From: Petrosia ficiformis
Lineage: Eukaryota > Porifera > Demospongiae > Haplosclerida > Petrosiidae
Reading direction: 5' to 3'
Assembly: GCA_947044365.1 (NCBI GenBank)
Contig: OX345650.1
Location: forward strand, 82,001-146,000
Length of the DNA: 64,000 nucleotides
Under the pieces are notes generated by a model. The model did no database searches. It was given only the letters and a program-made list of their open reading frames with translations, and had not been told where the DNA came from. The translations under genes and the position numbers were made by a program. Below, piece after piece: positions 33,626 to 45,346 of the stretch (position 1 is its first letter; each line of letters begins with the position of its first letter).

Positions 33626-36600
33626 TTACTTTTTCTGTGATTGCCTTAATTTCTTACACTTATTAGCAAGTGAGGGAAGGCAAACATCCCTCCACTTTTT
33701 GTTAAAGTCATCATCATTGATAATATTATTGCTCTGCATCACAAATTTCACAGCATATTTTAATTCAGATAACTTGACAGGCTCTAAGGCATTTAAATTT
33801 CTGCCAGAAATGGTGGATGATAGCAGGACTTTCTTACCAAAGATATGGTTTACTGCTAATTCTATAGTTAAATGGCCTATTTTATCAATTTGCTTTAAGA
33901 ATGGCTTATCTGTTATTATTTGATTCACAGTTTTTAGTTTGTGTCCAGATGAATCACCTATAGACTGCTTAAAAGGAGGAAGTACCGGTACAAATGGCTG
34001 CGTAGGTTTACTGGGTCCAGGTGTATCATCTATTGGTTGTATAAATGGTTGTGGAATGATTGGTTGAATGATGTTTCGACTATGTTCAGCTCCAGATGCA
34101 TCATCTATAATTTGGTGTACAAATGGTGGCTGCTGTACAGGAGGCTGAGGTATAACTGGTTCCATGGGGGTGTACATATATGTATATGAAGAATCATGTA
34201 CAAAAGAACTGCTATCAACAGACTTTGAGCAGGAATAGTTTTGGTCACTAAAGTCATCATTTGTTAAACTGGATAAAATCTCCATTATGTCATCATTAGA
34301 CTTATCAGGTAGAGAAGGTTGAACAGTAGATGTTGAAAGTGCAATGGTTTCGATCTTTGAGTGAATGTTTTGAATTTTATCTTTCATGGAAGTTATCTCT
34401 GATAGAATTTTCTCTATATTTGATGAAATTGTATAATACAGGGTTAATTAGCTTCTATCAATTATGTACTAAATACCTCTAATTCTTAAATAATTATGTT
34501 AATACTATAACAGCTATAATGTATCACTCCAACCAAAGACGTAATCATTCAATACATTACACCTCCATATTACAATTATTCCAATGAAATTTTTATGGCC
34601 CGTAGGGCCATCCCTATAATTGCTTTCCACGGGGTTTAATGTATATATATATATATATGTTTGTGTCACTTGCGCGACTATGCGTTGTATACATAGTTAA
34701 GGAAATTGCGTCATTCCCGGGGGGGCTCGGTCAATTAATGGGCGTGGCACGTAAAAGAACGCGCGATCAAGCTCTACACACCAGCAGAAAGAAAGCTGTT
34801 GAGCTTACGTAGAAACTGGAACTAATAGCTAGCTATTCTGCCTGAAATATATTCCTAAAGTTCTACAAGGTCCTTTGAAAGGTCAGGAGAGTAGATAATA
34901 ACTATAATAAGCTGTTGTCTCAGTTTCATGCTTGATAAAGTCAGCCATGATTACTGAATTCTGCACACCACAAAGCAGTCATATCTTCACTTAAATTTGT
35001 AAAGCAATCATAGGGATGTTTTTTTCTCTATATACACTTGTTTACCAATTTACTAATATAACATAATTATAATACATAAATTAGCCTTCATAATTCATAC
35101 ACTACTAAGCCTGTTAAGAGAAGTACGTACGTAACTGAGTTTATGGTTTCATTTGTGTCCTGTTTATATTTTTTGAAGTTAGTATAACCGATATATTAAT
35201 TAATTAAGCCTTAGAAAACTGAGCTTGTTTTTCCCAACACAAGCATTACATTTCTGCATAAATTAAGGCACAAGAAGTGCTGCCATTTTTTTTTTACTAT
35301 GATGAGACCTCTTCAAATTATGTATGTCTAATAATTATGCACACTTCTGTCACTAGAATTTCATCCCAAAGTGTATAGAGTCCTATTATAATGTCCAACT
35401 TTGCTATCAGTTCATGAATATTATTATGTGGTTCATTTAGGATAGGCAATGCTTGACATCACTCAGGTAACATATCAATCCTCTATATTCAATATTTGAA
35501 TCAGGTAAATGTCAATATCAACCAACCCTAAGTAACTAGGATAGGTTAAGCTTTGGGTATAAAATAGAATACCATCAACAAATCTTTTAAATAATTGATA
35601 TACCGAAGCAGTATTCCTACAGAAATAACTATTTATATCCACAATAATTACATGATCATCCCTCAATAAAATGTCCAAAACAAGTATGCTGCTTCCTATA
35701 TTGCAAACTAGAAGATAATTTGATTTCACATAGCTTTTTGAATTGGGTGTGGTTTACACTTTCACACTCGCTGTATTTCTTTTGGAAAGTAGACGGTTTA
35801 GATGTAAGTAATTAGTACTAATTAACTTGGAAACTTAAAGCATTTCCCAGCCCTGATGGCAGTTAAAGTGTTTTGTGTCAACTAGAAACTACTTGACTAC
35901 TACATTGCTAGAAGAAGGCATCAGCCATCATGTGATTGATCATCTTCTACCAATATTAGTAATCTTTTACAAGACTAGGAAACTGTTATCCACACACTTG
36001 TTCTAAATTTTGAAAACCAGTAGTTGAAAGACTGAAGTATTTAGCAATGGTCAATTTTTCAATCATAACTGTTTATTTGTGAGCCACAGTTCATTTTACA
36101 TTGTGGAATGCCTGTTTCAGAGATCCTAGAACCAGTATTTTAAAAGGAAACTGTTGCTGTGAGGACTAAGGTGCAATTTTGAGAGTAAACAAGTTTCAGT
36201 GTAGCTACAGTAGATCCACCCAATACTGAAAGAAATATGGAATTGCTATGAAACAGAGACCACTATCAACACAAGATTGGTACTATGATAAGAGGTCAGT
36301 AAATGTATCAAATATAACAAAGAACTTTTGCTGTAGTGGAGTTTTGTGGAAAACAAAGTTTTAAAGTTGTCACTAATAAATATGCTAATTAATCAAGTGC
36401 CACCTTGTGGCTTTCACATTGTATAACATGATTGAACCATGTGGGAGACTGTACTAAAAATTATGGCCGGGACAATTAATCAATCGATATTGAGACAAAT
36501 ATTTAATCATCAAATGGGATGGGTTCCTGCATAATTGACTGAATTGGCCTAATTACTTCCACTGATTTTAACAGATTATCAATCAATTTCAGAATCTTAG

Positions 36601-39600
36601 CTGATTCCCAGGCCTTGTAAGAATGCATCAATACATGTATTCTGGAAATCTGAAGATTAAAATCATGTGACTTAATTTTCATAAAGGGATATTGTCCCAT
36701 TTAATAATTTTGATCACCCATCATTTACTCGTCAGTCCGCCATCTTGTATAGGAAGTCGATGAAATGTAGTACACAAGAAATATAATAATAGATCTTCCT
36801 GGATACCAAATTTCATTGACAAAAAGGTGGAAATATGTTCAAAATTATTTTGTGGGACAATTTGAAAATTATGTAATGTAAACACTTGACTTCTTACCCA
36901 AAATTCTTTCTTCACCAATAGATGGTATGGTTTCATCAGAAACGGGCTCATTACCCAATACTCTTTCTTCATCAGAAAAGGGCTCATTATATGAACCAGA
37001 GCTCACCCGTAGTATAGTACCTGCAAAATAATATGATGATGCAAAGTCATATCACTGTGATGTAAATTTGATTATGAATATTATTATCGTTTATTGATTT
37101 GACTATGAATATTGTAGTTTTAATTGAATGAAAATTTAGTAAAAAATAACAAGTTGTTGTTAAACTGAGTGCGTATTCAAGGGTGAATAAGTGTCGAACG
37201 AAGCTCAAGTCAGACAATTGAAGTTACATTACATGGTCCGCCGAACCGGATTAGACGACTGTCTTGAGCTATTTCAGCCGATCGTGAAAGAGAGACTGAA
37301 AAAGCAGAAATTTGTGATCACCACGTGGTATTCCAATTGACGCCCAAAGAGGATGAGTGAATACGCTCGACAGAAACGAATACGAGGAGGGCACCGAGGC
37401 TCTACTACTCGTACTTTGACGAAAGTAGACGAAGCACTGACAGAGGAGAGTACAGACATTCTAAAGCTAATGCAACTGAAACAATCACTTGAAGAAAAGG
37501 CAACCATTTTGACGACGATCGATGAGAAGATACTGGAAAAGACACCTGATGATGAAGTGGAGGAGGAAATACAGCAGTCGGATATTTTTGCTGAAAGAAT
37601 TCAACTAACAATCATAAAATTGACGAAGGTATTGGGAGAAATTGAAAAAATGAGTGATGGTGCTATAGATACAAGCACCGATAGGAGGACACCTTCAAGA
37701 TCTACGTCCCTGGCACCATCGAGATCTCCAACCCCGACACCTCGTGTGACTCCTCCCTCTGAAACAGTCACAGCAACTGTATCCGGCACTACGAAGGTGA
37801 AGCTACCAAAACTGTCACTTAAGAAGTTTAACGGAGATGTGTCAAAATGGACCAGTTTCTGGGATTCCTTCGAATCGGCTGTTCATCGAAACACCGACCT
37901 CTCAGATGTTGACAAATTCAACTACTTAACGTCAATGATTGAGCACAGTGCATCTGAAGCAATAGCAGGTCTCTCGCTTACAGCATCCAACTACAAAGAA
38001 GCCGTTATGATACTGAAGAAGAGGTTTGGGAACAAACAAGTAATCATCAACAAACACATGGAGATTCTCTTGAACCTTGAACCTGTCACCTCTAATCACA
38101 ATTTGAGAGGGTTACGGAGACTGTATGACCAGATCGAATCTCATGTTAGAGCCTTGAAGGCTCTCGGAGTTACATCAGATGCCTATGGTACTCTGCTTTC
38201 ATCCGTACTGATGAACAAGTTGCCGTCTGAGTTGAGACTTGTGGTGAGCAGACACATTGCTGGAGATAATTGGGAACTAGACCCATTGATGGAACTGATC
38301 GAACAAGAAATCGAAGCTAGAGAGAGAGCTGATACAAGTGCAATAACCTCATCTTCATCACGTGATTCCAGAAGGTCCATACCATCTACAACAGCCACAT
38401 TCGTAGTTGGAAGTCAAAGAGTAAACTGCTGCTACTGCAGAGAATCACATTTTCCAAGTGCTTGTAAATCTGTGACTGACGTTGAAACTAGGAAGCAAGT
38501 TTTGAGGAGAGAAGGGAGATGTTACGTTTGCCTCAAGAGAAACCACTTAAGTCGTGACTGCCGATCCAATATTAGATGCAGCCAGTGTAATGGTAGACAC
38601 CACGTCAGTTTGTGCCAAAGAGCACAAGGCCAGAAAAATGTGTCAACATCCGACCGAGGAACTGATTCTGAAAGGAACCCGTCTGAACGACAATTACCAT
38701 CAACACAAATGTATGTTGGAACGAAAACTCCTGTGCTACTCCAGACAGCAACAGCACCAACCTATGGAAAATCAACTACAATTCAGGCCAGAATTATACT
38801 GGATAGTGGGAGCCAAAGATCCTACGTAACTAACCGATTGAGAGACAGACTCGCATTGGAGACTGTACGTACCGACATGATATCAATCAAGACCTTTGGA
38901 TCTTCTGTTGAGAAACGACAAGAATGTGATCTAGTCAATCTTAGAGTTGGAACTAGGAATGGAGGAAGCGTGAAAATAACCGCTCTAGCCGTACCACTCA
39001 TTTGTGAACCTATTTGTAGCCAACCAGTCAACCTCGCAAGGGAAAACTTTCAGCACTTGTCAGGACTGGACTTAGCAGATTCCTCTCACCTAGGAGACAC
39101 TCTGGAAGTAGACATACTTATTGGATCCGACTACTATTGGAGTTTTGTCACAAGTAGAGTTTTACGGGGGAGGATTGGTCCTACAGCTATCCACACCAGA
39201 CTAGGATGGGTTCTATCTGGTCCACTACAAGGGATGGAGAGTGGAAAAAATGCTGTCAATTTGATTGCCTCCACACACGCACTTCGAGTTAATGGTGAGA
39301 CAATACACAATAATCCAGATCAGTCATTAGACACTCAGCTGAAGAAGTTCTGGGAACTTGAATCGTTCGGAATTGTAAAAAACGAATTATCGGTCTATGA
39401 CAAGTTCATCAACGAGATTACTTTCAAGGACTGCCGTTACGAGGTTCGTCTGCCGTGGAAGGATTCACATTCAGAGTTGCCAGACAACTTTGAGTTGAGT
39501 TGCAAGAGGCTAGGGAACCTTCTGAGCCGACTCCAGAAAAATCCAGAACTGTTGTCTGAATATGACTTCGTCATCCGGGATCAGTTAAGTCAGGGAGTTG

Positions 39601-42600
39601 TGGAGATTGTGAAAGATCCATTCGTGAAGACAAACAAGAGAGTCCACTACCTTCCACACCATGCAGTTGTTCGACATGATAGGGAGACCACAAAATTAAG
39701 AGTGGTGTATGACGCCTCAGCACGATCTAGAGATGTTCCCTCACTGAATAATTGCCTTTATGCTGGACCACCATTTGACCAAAGGATATTTGATATCCTC
39801 CTGCGATTTCGAGTACACAAAACAGCCTTGACAGGAGACATAGAGAAGGCTTTTCTCATGGTATCGGTAGCTGAAGAAGACAGAGATGTCTTGAGGTTCA
39901 TTTGGGTTGATGATCCCAGGAAGAAGAATCCCGACATCATCATTCTCAGATTCACAAGAGTTGTATTTGGCGTATCTTCAAGCCCCTTTTTGTTGAACGC
40001 CACCATTGCTCATCACATGGAAAACTACAGGCGAGAAGACCCTGAGTTTGTCACAAAGTTCAGTCGATCAATTTATGTAGATGATGTTATATCTGGAGCA
40101 CAAGATGATGACAGCACATTTGAATTGTATTTGAAGTCGAAAAAAAGGTTGTCTGAAGGAGGATTTAACCTACGAAAATTTATCACTAATTCCTCTAACC
40201 TCAGAACGAGGATGAATCGGAACGAGATGGAAATTCTACTAGAAAAACCAGAATCTATCTGTCGAAGGAATATAGACGATCGATCGTATTCGAAGATTAC
40301 ACTAGGAAGTGACTTCAACACATCTAATGATGAGCAAAGGATCTTGGGAATTAGTTGGAATGTAGCTGAAGACCAATTACAGTTTGACATCAGCAGTATA
40401 GCTCAGGCTATGGACATCCCAAATCCTACGAAGAGAGATGTTGTAAGTATTACAGCCAAGTTTTTTGACCCCTTAGGTGTCATCTCTCCAGTGATTGTCC
40501 AATTCAAGATCCTGTTTCAGGACATCTGCAAGTTGAAGATGAACTGGGATGAACCGTTGACAGGGGAGCCTTTAAATAAGTGGAATTCTCTCGTGGCCGG
40601 ACTAAAGGGTTCCACTACAATGACACTACCACGCTGCTACTTCAGCCAATTCCACTCACCAATGATGACTCTCCGACTCTGTGGGTTCTGTGATGCCTCA
40701 GCTAAGGCATATGCAGCCGTCGTATATCTAGATGTCACATTTGATCACAGTCATCAGTTTAAGTTCATTGCAGCGAAAACTAGAGTCTCCCCAACCACAT
40801 GTCAATCGATACCGAGATTAGAGTTGTTATCTTCTCTCCTACTAGCAAGATTAGTAGTTAGTGTTCAAGAAGCCCTGAAGTTTGAGTTACAGCTGGATGA
40901 ACCCCGTTGTTACACTGATTCAAAGGTGACCCTGTGTTGGATTCAAGGGACTGATCGAGAGTGGAAACAATTTGTTGAGAACAGAGTGAGAGAAATACGT
41001 CGACTAGTTTCTTTCGAGAATTGGAGACATTGTCCTGGACAACACAATCCTGCTGATATTCCTTCCCGAGGAATGAATCCTGCTGAACTCAACAAGTGCG
41101 GACAGTGGTTGAATGGACCTAAGTTAATTGAGACGAATGAGCCAGAGCTGGAAAACTTACCTGAAGAGTGTTTGAAGGAAATGAAAACCGTAGGATCTCA
41201 CAACCTCCTGATCAATGACAACCCAAATTCAATTAGTAATATAATGCGATGCCAAGACTACAGTTCTCTAGAGAGACTGTTGATGGTTACTGCCTATGTT
41301 TTGAAATTTGTTAAGTTGCTAAAGTCGAAATTGAAGGATTCACAAGACCCTGTTACCAACAGCATTACGTTAAAAGATGTCGATGAAGCTCTTAAGACTT
41401 GGGTACAGGAGATGCAGACCTCATTGTTATCAGACAACAAGTTTGAGTCCCAGACGCGACAATTAGAGCCCTACTGTGACAAGGAAGGTGTGTGGAGATG
41501 TGGAGGAAGACTGACTCATGCCAATATCCCAGTGTCCACGCAACATCCCATCATATTGGACAAGAGACATCACTTAGCAACCCTCATTGTGAAGGACTGC
41601 CACAACAAGGTTGGACACAATGGTGTCAGAGATACACTCACACAATTGAGATCCCAATATTGGATAATTGGAGGGCGACAGTTTGTCCGGAAAATATTGT
41701 ACAAGTGCACAATATGTCGTCGATTCACTGCAAAACCCTTCAATTCACCACCTCCACCACCACTACCACCGTGTAGAGTTAGAGAAGCTCCTCCATTTTG
41801 TTGTACAGGAGTGGATTTTGCTGGGCCATTGTATATTAACAATGGTGAGAAGGTCTGGATTTGTCTCTTCACTTGTTGTATTGTGCGTGCCATACACCTT
41901 GAACTTGTACCTGACCTCACAGCTCCTACCTTTATTCGTTGTTTTAAACGATTTACTGCCCGACGAGGATTTCCCATGAAGATGATATCAGACAATGCTA
42001 AGACATTCAAGTCGGCTGCTAAGACAATTGTGAAGGTATTAAACCACCCTGATGTGAAACAGCATTTCCTTCGAGTCAATGTAGATTGGTCCTTCAATTT
42101 GGAAAAGGCACCTTGGCAAGGGGGAGTTTTTGAACGGATGATTCAGTCTACGAAGAGTTGTCTGAAGAAAATTGTCGGTAAAGCGAAACTTACATATGAT
42201 GAGCTTTTGACATCAATTTCCGAAGTAGAGATGATCATCAATTCTAGACCTCTGACGTACGTTTCTTCCGATGATCTTGATGAGCCATTGACCCCGTCAC
42301 ACTTATTAATCGGTAGACGAGTACTTACCCTACCAGGAATACCTGATGCGGTTGATGTAGACTACGAAACATCACCAGACCACTCAGAACTGACTCGCAG
42401 AATGAGACATTTTAACAAGATATTAGATCACTTTTGGAAACGTTGGAGACAAGAGTATCTTCTCGAGTTAAGAACCAGTCACAGACTCGATTATAAGAAG
42501 GGAGACAAGGTGAAGACTATTTCGATTGGTCAAGTTGTTCTCATTCACGATGAAAATCATCCTCGTGGTCTCTGGAAACTGGCTCTTGTTGAAGAACTTA

Positions 42601-43777
42601 TTAAAGGATCTGATGGACAAGTCAGAGGAGCACGAGTTCGTACGCAATCAGGATTAGATCGTTCTGTCATTCTCAACCGACCCGTTCAACACCTCTACCC
42701 ATTGGAAGTTGCTAGTGAAAACATGGTAGATGATCAAACGAATTGCGATGGGAATGTACCAAGTCATAACTCAGTAGTTCAAACTAATGAAACTCGACCG
42801 ACAAGAAGAGCAGCAATAAGAGCTCGAGATCAATTGAGACAAGATGTCTTTAATATTGAATCGGATGATGACTAATTACTATTATGGTATGTTTGATACT
42901 CACATTTTTTATTATTGTACCTTGTTGAATATCTCTTCAACAGGGGGAGTGTGATGTAAATTTGATTATGAATATTATTATCGTTTATTGATTTGACTAT
43001 GAATATTGTAGTTTTAATTGAATGAAAATTTAGTAAAAAATAACAAGTTGTTGTTAAACTGAGTGCGTATTCAAGGGTGAATAAGTGTCGAACGAAGCTC
43101 AAGTCAGACAATTGAAGTTACATTACAATCACATACACAGAATTATTAATTATTTATTAATTTAATCATACACAATATATATAATTTTTGTTATAAAAAG
43201 GCAATCTAACCTTTATTTGTTTTAAGCTTTGTCTCTTTCCCTGCCTCTTTTTTAGACATTTGAAGTTTGATAGAATCATCATCAGAATGAGATTTACCTG
43301 CAGGAACAAAAACATAAACTACACTAACAGCAATTAATCTGATATATATACTATAAAGTTACCTTTCACTTTTTTCTTGTCATCTAAATTGAAAAAAAAT
43401 GAATTAGTTTTAGTCATACATCTGTAAGTCAAAGAATGCTAACCTTTTGTATTTTCTTCCGATTCAGAAGATTCACCTGACGAAAAAAAAAACATTATAT
43501 ATATAAATAATTATGATTAATAGAAACAATAAATAACAAAGGAAAAGAAACAAGACAACTGACAGAATTACGTACGTGTAGACTCCAACATTTTCAGTGA
43601 TGGATGCTTGCTTCTTTTTGATCTCCTCATCTTAAGAATCTTTGCCTTGTAACAAACCTGACCGTATTTTACTGCACACTGGTCCTTAGATAGATACAGT
43701 ATAGAGTTTATATGAACGACTCGGACACAGCCGTCTAAAAGAGAGTGGTTGTCTACAAAAAGAACCTCCAAAATCAT
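33626..43777 (-). CDS. BEN-domain protein, cargo of the giant element
   Basis: Six exons (43576-43777, 43444-43476, 43363-43383, 43211-43297, 36898-37020, 33626-34413) encode 417 residues; every intron is phase 1. The N-terminus (~1-67) is a compact domain with CAVKYGQVCYKAKILKM, followed by acidic/lysine-rich mini-exons, a short coiled coil (ILSEITSMKDKIQNIHSKI) and a Pro/Gln-rich linker. The C-terminal ~100 residues (LAVNHIFGKKVLLSSTISG, LSELKYAVKFV, WRDVCLPSLANKCKKLR) look like a BEN domain, a DNA-binding fold of chromatin regulators; the BEN call is by pattern. Intron 4 contains the BEL retrotransposon; without it that intron would be about 113 bp. Intron 5 (2.5 kb) holds unassigned ORFs. 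A role in controlling the element is speculation. Confidence 0.72.
34816..35045. repeat. Diverged internal duplication (copy 1; copy 2 at about 45927-46130)
   Basis: Both contain GGAACTAATA, TTCTGCCTGAAATATAT or its variant, ACACCACAAAGCA and GCAATCATAGGGAT in the same order, with many substitutions and small indels between. This suggests part of the giant element was duplicated long ago. Confidence 0.6.
35475..36700 (-). other. Unassigned ORFs in the BEN intron
   Basis: Two minus-strand stretches have coding-like composition: 35475-35729 (84 codons, SSILVLDILLRDDHVIIVDI, ending LNIED) and 36503-about 36660 (ESAKILKLIDNLLKSVEVIR, ending EPIPFDD, preceded by a CTTCAG acceptor-like site). Both end in stops, so they could be alternative last exons or gene fragments. 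I recognise no family. Confidence 0.3.
37056..43127 (+). mobile_element. Intact BEL/Pao LTR retrotransposon
   Basis: 178-bp LTRs at 37056-37233 and 42950-43127 are identical by eye and carry TGT...ACA ends. The 5-bp target duplication ATCAC flanks it (37051-37055 and 43128-43132). A TGG-starting primer-binding site follows the left LTR at 37234 and a purine tract (AGGGGGAG) precedes the right LTR. It sits in intron 4 of the BEN gene, in the opposite orientation. Confidence 0.97.
37353..42875 (+). CDS. BEL/Pao gag-pol polyprotein
   Basis: One uninterrupted frame of 1,840 codons. Order: gag-like DUF1759 region (~150-330; LPKLSLKKFNGDVSKWTSF), zinc knuckles (CYVCLKRNHLSRDC), aspartic protease of the A17 type (ILDSGSQRSYV, ~490), reverse transcriptase with YVDD (~905), RNase H, integrase zinc-binding H2C2 (~1400-1440) and integrase core (GVDFAGP, ISDNAKTF, PWQGGVFERM), ending with SRPLTYV and HLLIGRR. 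No envelope-like ORF follows. The open frame plus identical LTRs indicate a recent insertion that may still be active. Confidence 0.96.
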   Translation: MSEYARQKRIRGGHRGSTTRTLTKVDEALTEESTDILKLMQLKQSLEEKATILTTIDEKILEKTPDDEVEEEIQQSDIFAERIQLTIIKLTKVLGEIEKMSDGAIDTSTDRRTPSRSTSLAPSRSPTPTPRVTPPSETVTATVSGTTKVKLPKLSLKKFNGDVSKWTSFWDSFESAVHRNTDLSDVDKFNYLTSMIEHSASEAIAGLSLTASNYKEAVMILKKRFGNKQVIINKHMEILLNLEPVTSNHNLRGLRRLYDQIESHVRALKALGVTSDAYGTLLSSVLMNKLPSELRLVVSRHIAGDNWELDPLMELIEQEIEARERADTSAITSSSSRDSRRSIPSTTATFVVGSQRVNCCYCRESHFPSACKSVTDVETRKQVLRREGRCYVCLKRNHLSRDCRSNIRCSQCNGRHHVSLCQRAQGQKNVSTSDRGTDSERNPSERQLPSTQMYVGTKTPVLLQTATAPTYGKSTTIQARIILDSGSQRSYVTNRLRDRLALETVRTDMISIKTFGSSVEKRQECDLVNLRVGTRNGGSVKITALAVPLICEPICSQPVNLARENFQHLSGLDLADSSHLGDTLEVDILIGSDYYWSFVTSRVLRGRIGPTAIHTRLGWVLSGPLQGMESGKNAVNLIASTHALRVNGETIHNNPDQSLDTQLKKFWELESFGIVKNELSVYDKFINEITFKDCRYEVRLPWKDSHSELPDNFELSCKRLGNLLSRLQKNPELLSEYDFVIRDQLSQGVVEIVKDPFVKTNKRVHYLPHHAVVRHDRETTKLRVVYDASARSRDVPSLNNCLYAGPPFDQRIFDILLRFRVHKTALTGDIEKAFLMVSVAEEDRDVLRFIWVDDPRKKNPDIIILRFTRVVFGVSSSPFLLNATIAHHMENYRREDPEFVTKFSRSIYVDDVISGAQDDDSTFELYLKSKKRLSEGGFNLRKFITNSSNLRTRMNRNEMEILLEKPESICRRNIDDRSYSKITLGSDFNTSNDEQRILGISWNVAEDQLQFDISSIAQAMDIPNPTKRDVVSITAKFFDPLGVISPVIVQFKILFQDICKLKMNWDEPLTGEPLNKWNSLVAGLKGSTTMTLPRCYFSQFHSPMMTLRLCGFCDASAKAYAAVVYLDVTFDHSHQFKFIAAKTRVSPTTCQSIPRLELLSSLLLARLVVSVQEALKFELQLDEPRCYTDSKVTLCWIQGTDREWKQFVENRVREIRRLVSFENWRHCPGQHNPADIPSRGMNPAELNKCGQWLNGPKLIETNEPELENLPEECLKEMKTVGSHNLLINDNPNSISNIMRCQDYSSLERLLMVTAYVLKFVKLLKSKLKDSQDPVTNSITLKDVDEALKTWVQEMQTSLLSDNKFESQTRQLEPYCDKEGVWRCGGRLTHANIPVSTQHPIILDKRHHLATLIVKDCHNKVGHNGVRDTLTQLRSQYWIIGGRQFVRKILYKCTICRRFTAKPFNSPPPPPLPPCRVREAPPFCCTGVDFAGPLYINNGEKVWICLFTCCIVRAIHLELVPDLTAPTFIRCFKRFTARRGFPMKMISDNAKTFKSAAKTIVKVLNHPDVKQHFLRVNVDWSFNLEKAPWQGGVFERMIQSTKSCLKKIVGKAKLTYDELLTSISEVEMIINSRPLTYVSSDDLDEPLTPSHLLIGRRVLTLPGIPDAVDVDYETSPDHSELTRRMRHFNKILDHFWKRWRQEYLLELRTSHRLDYKKGDKVKTISIGQVVLIHDENHPRGLWKLALVEELIKGSDGQVRGARVRTQSGLDRSVILNRPVQHLYPLEVASENMVDDQTNCDGNVPSHNSVVQTNETRPTRRAAIRARDQLRQDVFNIESDDD

Positions 43778-44198
43778 TTTTATTATTCTTTTATGCCGAC
43801 CACTTGTGACCAGAGGCTATTGTAAGATCGGTGTGAAGGCCAAGTGATGGCCGCCAAATATCATTTAGCTAATTACAGACGTAACATGGGTGTAACAAGT
43901 ACCGGTACGCGGCCGGCACCAGGAATGGCCGCCCCTATTTCCATATGCAAACACGTTACGAAATCGATTGATTGTGTATTCTGCTATTCATTATCCATGA
44001 AACCTTCATAATAAAAGTACCTCCTGTTAGGCACTAGGCCACTAGGGCCAGGTCGGTTTGCAGCCTGCATGCGCATATGTATATGTAGCACAATAGTAGG
44101 TGGAGTTTGCGTATGAATGCATTATAAAAGATTGTCACATTTACATACACAAACATAAATGTATGTTTACCAAGTATACATTCAACAGTAACAACCAG

Positions 44199-45270
44199 AT
44201 GACTCGACTTACAGAGCATATGAAAGTTCGAATTGTATCACTTAAATCTACAATACCTGGAGTATCGTTCCAAAAATTGGAACAGATTCTAGCTGCTGAG
44301 GGAATGGAAACCACTAAAGAGACAATAAGAAGATTTTGGCACAGATACAACTCCACTGGACAGTTAGCTAACCTTCGAAGTTCAGGACGAAAAAGAAAAG
44401 AAGCACAGCACATTCTAGAAATGGTAGACTCTGTCATGGAAGAAAATGATGAGACAACTATATCTCAGCTGAAACATTCATTGAAATCAAGAGGTATAGA
44501 TTTGTCTGAAAGTACCATTCTACGTTTTCGAAGTAAATTAGGGTGGAGGTATCGTGGTGCAGCCTACTGCCAGATGATTCGTGAAGTTAATATGCTCAAA
44601 CGGCTTCAGTGGGCACAAGAGATTCTACAAACCTCTGACACATTTCATGATGTTATTTGGAGTGATGAATCAACGATTCAGTTAGAGTCACACAAAAGGT
44701 TTTGCTGTCGAAAGAAAGGATCAAAACCTCGAAACAAACCTCGTCCAAAACATCCGATAAAGCTTCATGTGTGGGCTGGAATTAGCTGGAAAGGGAGAAC
44801 TGATATCTGTATATTTGAAGGACGAATGGATGCAAATATGTACATCAATATTCTTGATTGCTGTCTCATTCCTTTTGTTAACAAGCATTACCCAAATGGA
44901 CACAGATTTATGCAAGATAATGATCCGAAACATACGTCCAAACGAGCTGTCCAATTTTTTCAAGATAGGAACATTAATTGGTGGAGAACACCCCCCGAGA
45001 GTCCAGATGCAAATCCTATTGAAAACCTATGGCATGAACTAAAGGTATTTATATTAATATCCCTTCTGCAAACATTTGTTAACCATTTACTTCTCTTCTC
45101 AGGAATATATTCGTCGAGAAGTGAAACCAACAACTAAGCAAGAGTTGATTTTAGGCATTGAACAGTTTTGGGGAAGCGTATCAATTGAAAAATGTAAAAA
45201 GTACATCAATCATCTGCATAAAGTTCTACCAGCAATTGTTCATGCAAATGGAGCTGCTACTGGATATTAA
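44199..45270 (+). CDS. Tc1-like DD34E transposase with a spliceosomal intron
   Basis: Two exons (44199-45044, 45103-45270) give 337 residues; the frame is also open from an ATG at 44163. The N-terminal paired-type helix-turn-helix region (TEHMKVRIVSLKSTIPGVSF) is followed by the catalytic core: first Asp in VIWSDESTIQLE, second Asp in RFMQDNDPKHTSK and Glu in SPDANPIENLWHELK. The spacing between the second Asp and Glu is 34 residues, which is the Tc1 signature. No stops or frameshifts are seen. It cuts DNA and reinserts at TA. I see no private short TIRs immediately around this gene, so the element's outer TIRs are its most plausible substrate. An intron inside an active-looking Tc1 transposase is unusual. 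The BEN gene is divergent from it, about 420 bp away across a GGCCGC-rich spacer. Confidence 0.92.
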
Positions 45271-45279
45271 CTGAATAAT

Positions 45280-45346
45280 GGAGGTTGCCTTCTAAGTTGA
45301 CTATTATTACATAATTATTATAATGAATGGAATGGAGGTTGCCTTC
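45280..45346 (+). promoter_or_regulatory. Two 3' hairpins after the Tc1-like transposase
   Basis: GGAGGTTGCCTTC at 45280-45292, 10 nt past the stop, and again at 45334-45346. The stem is 5 bp with one G-T pair; the loop is TTG. Confidence 0.65.

Noticed and set aside
41570..42097. 175-codon minus-strand ORF within the BEL polyprotein
   Set aside because: Opposite-strand shadow of the integrase region; no family resemblance.
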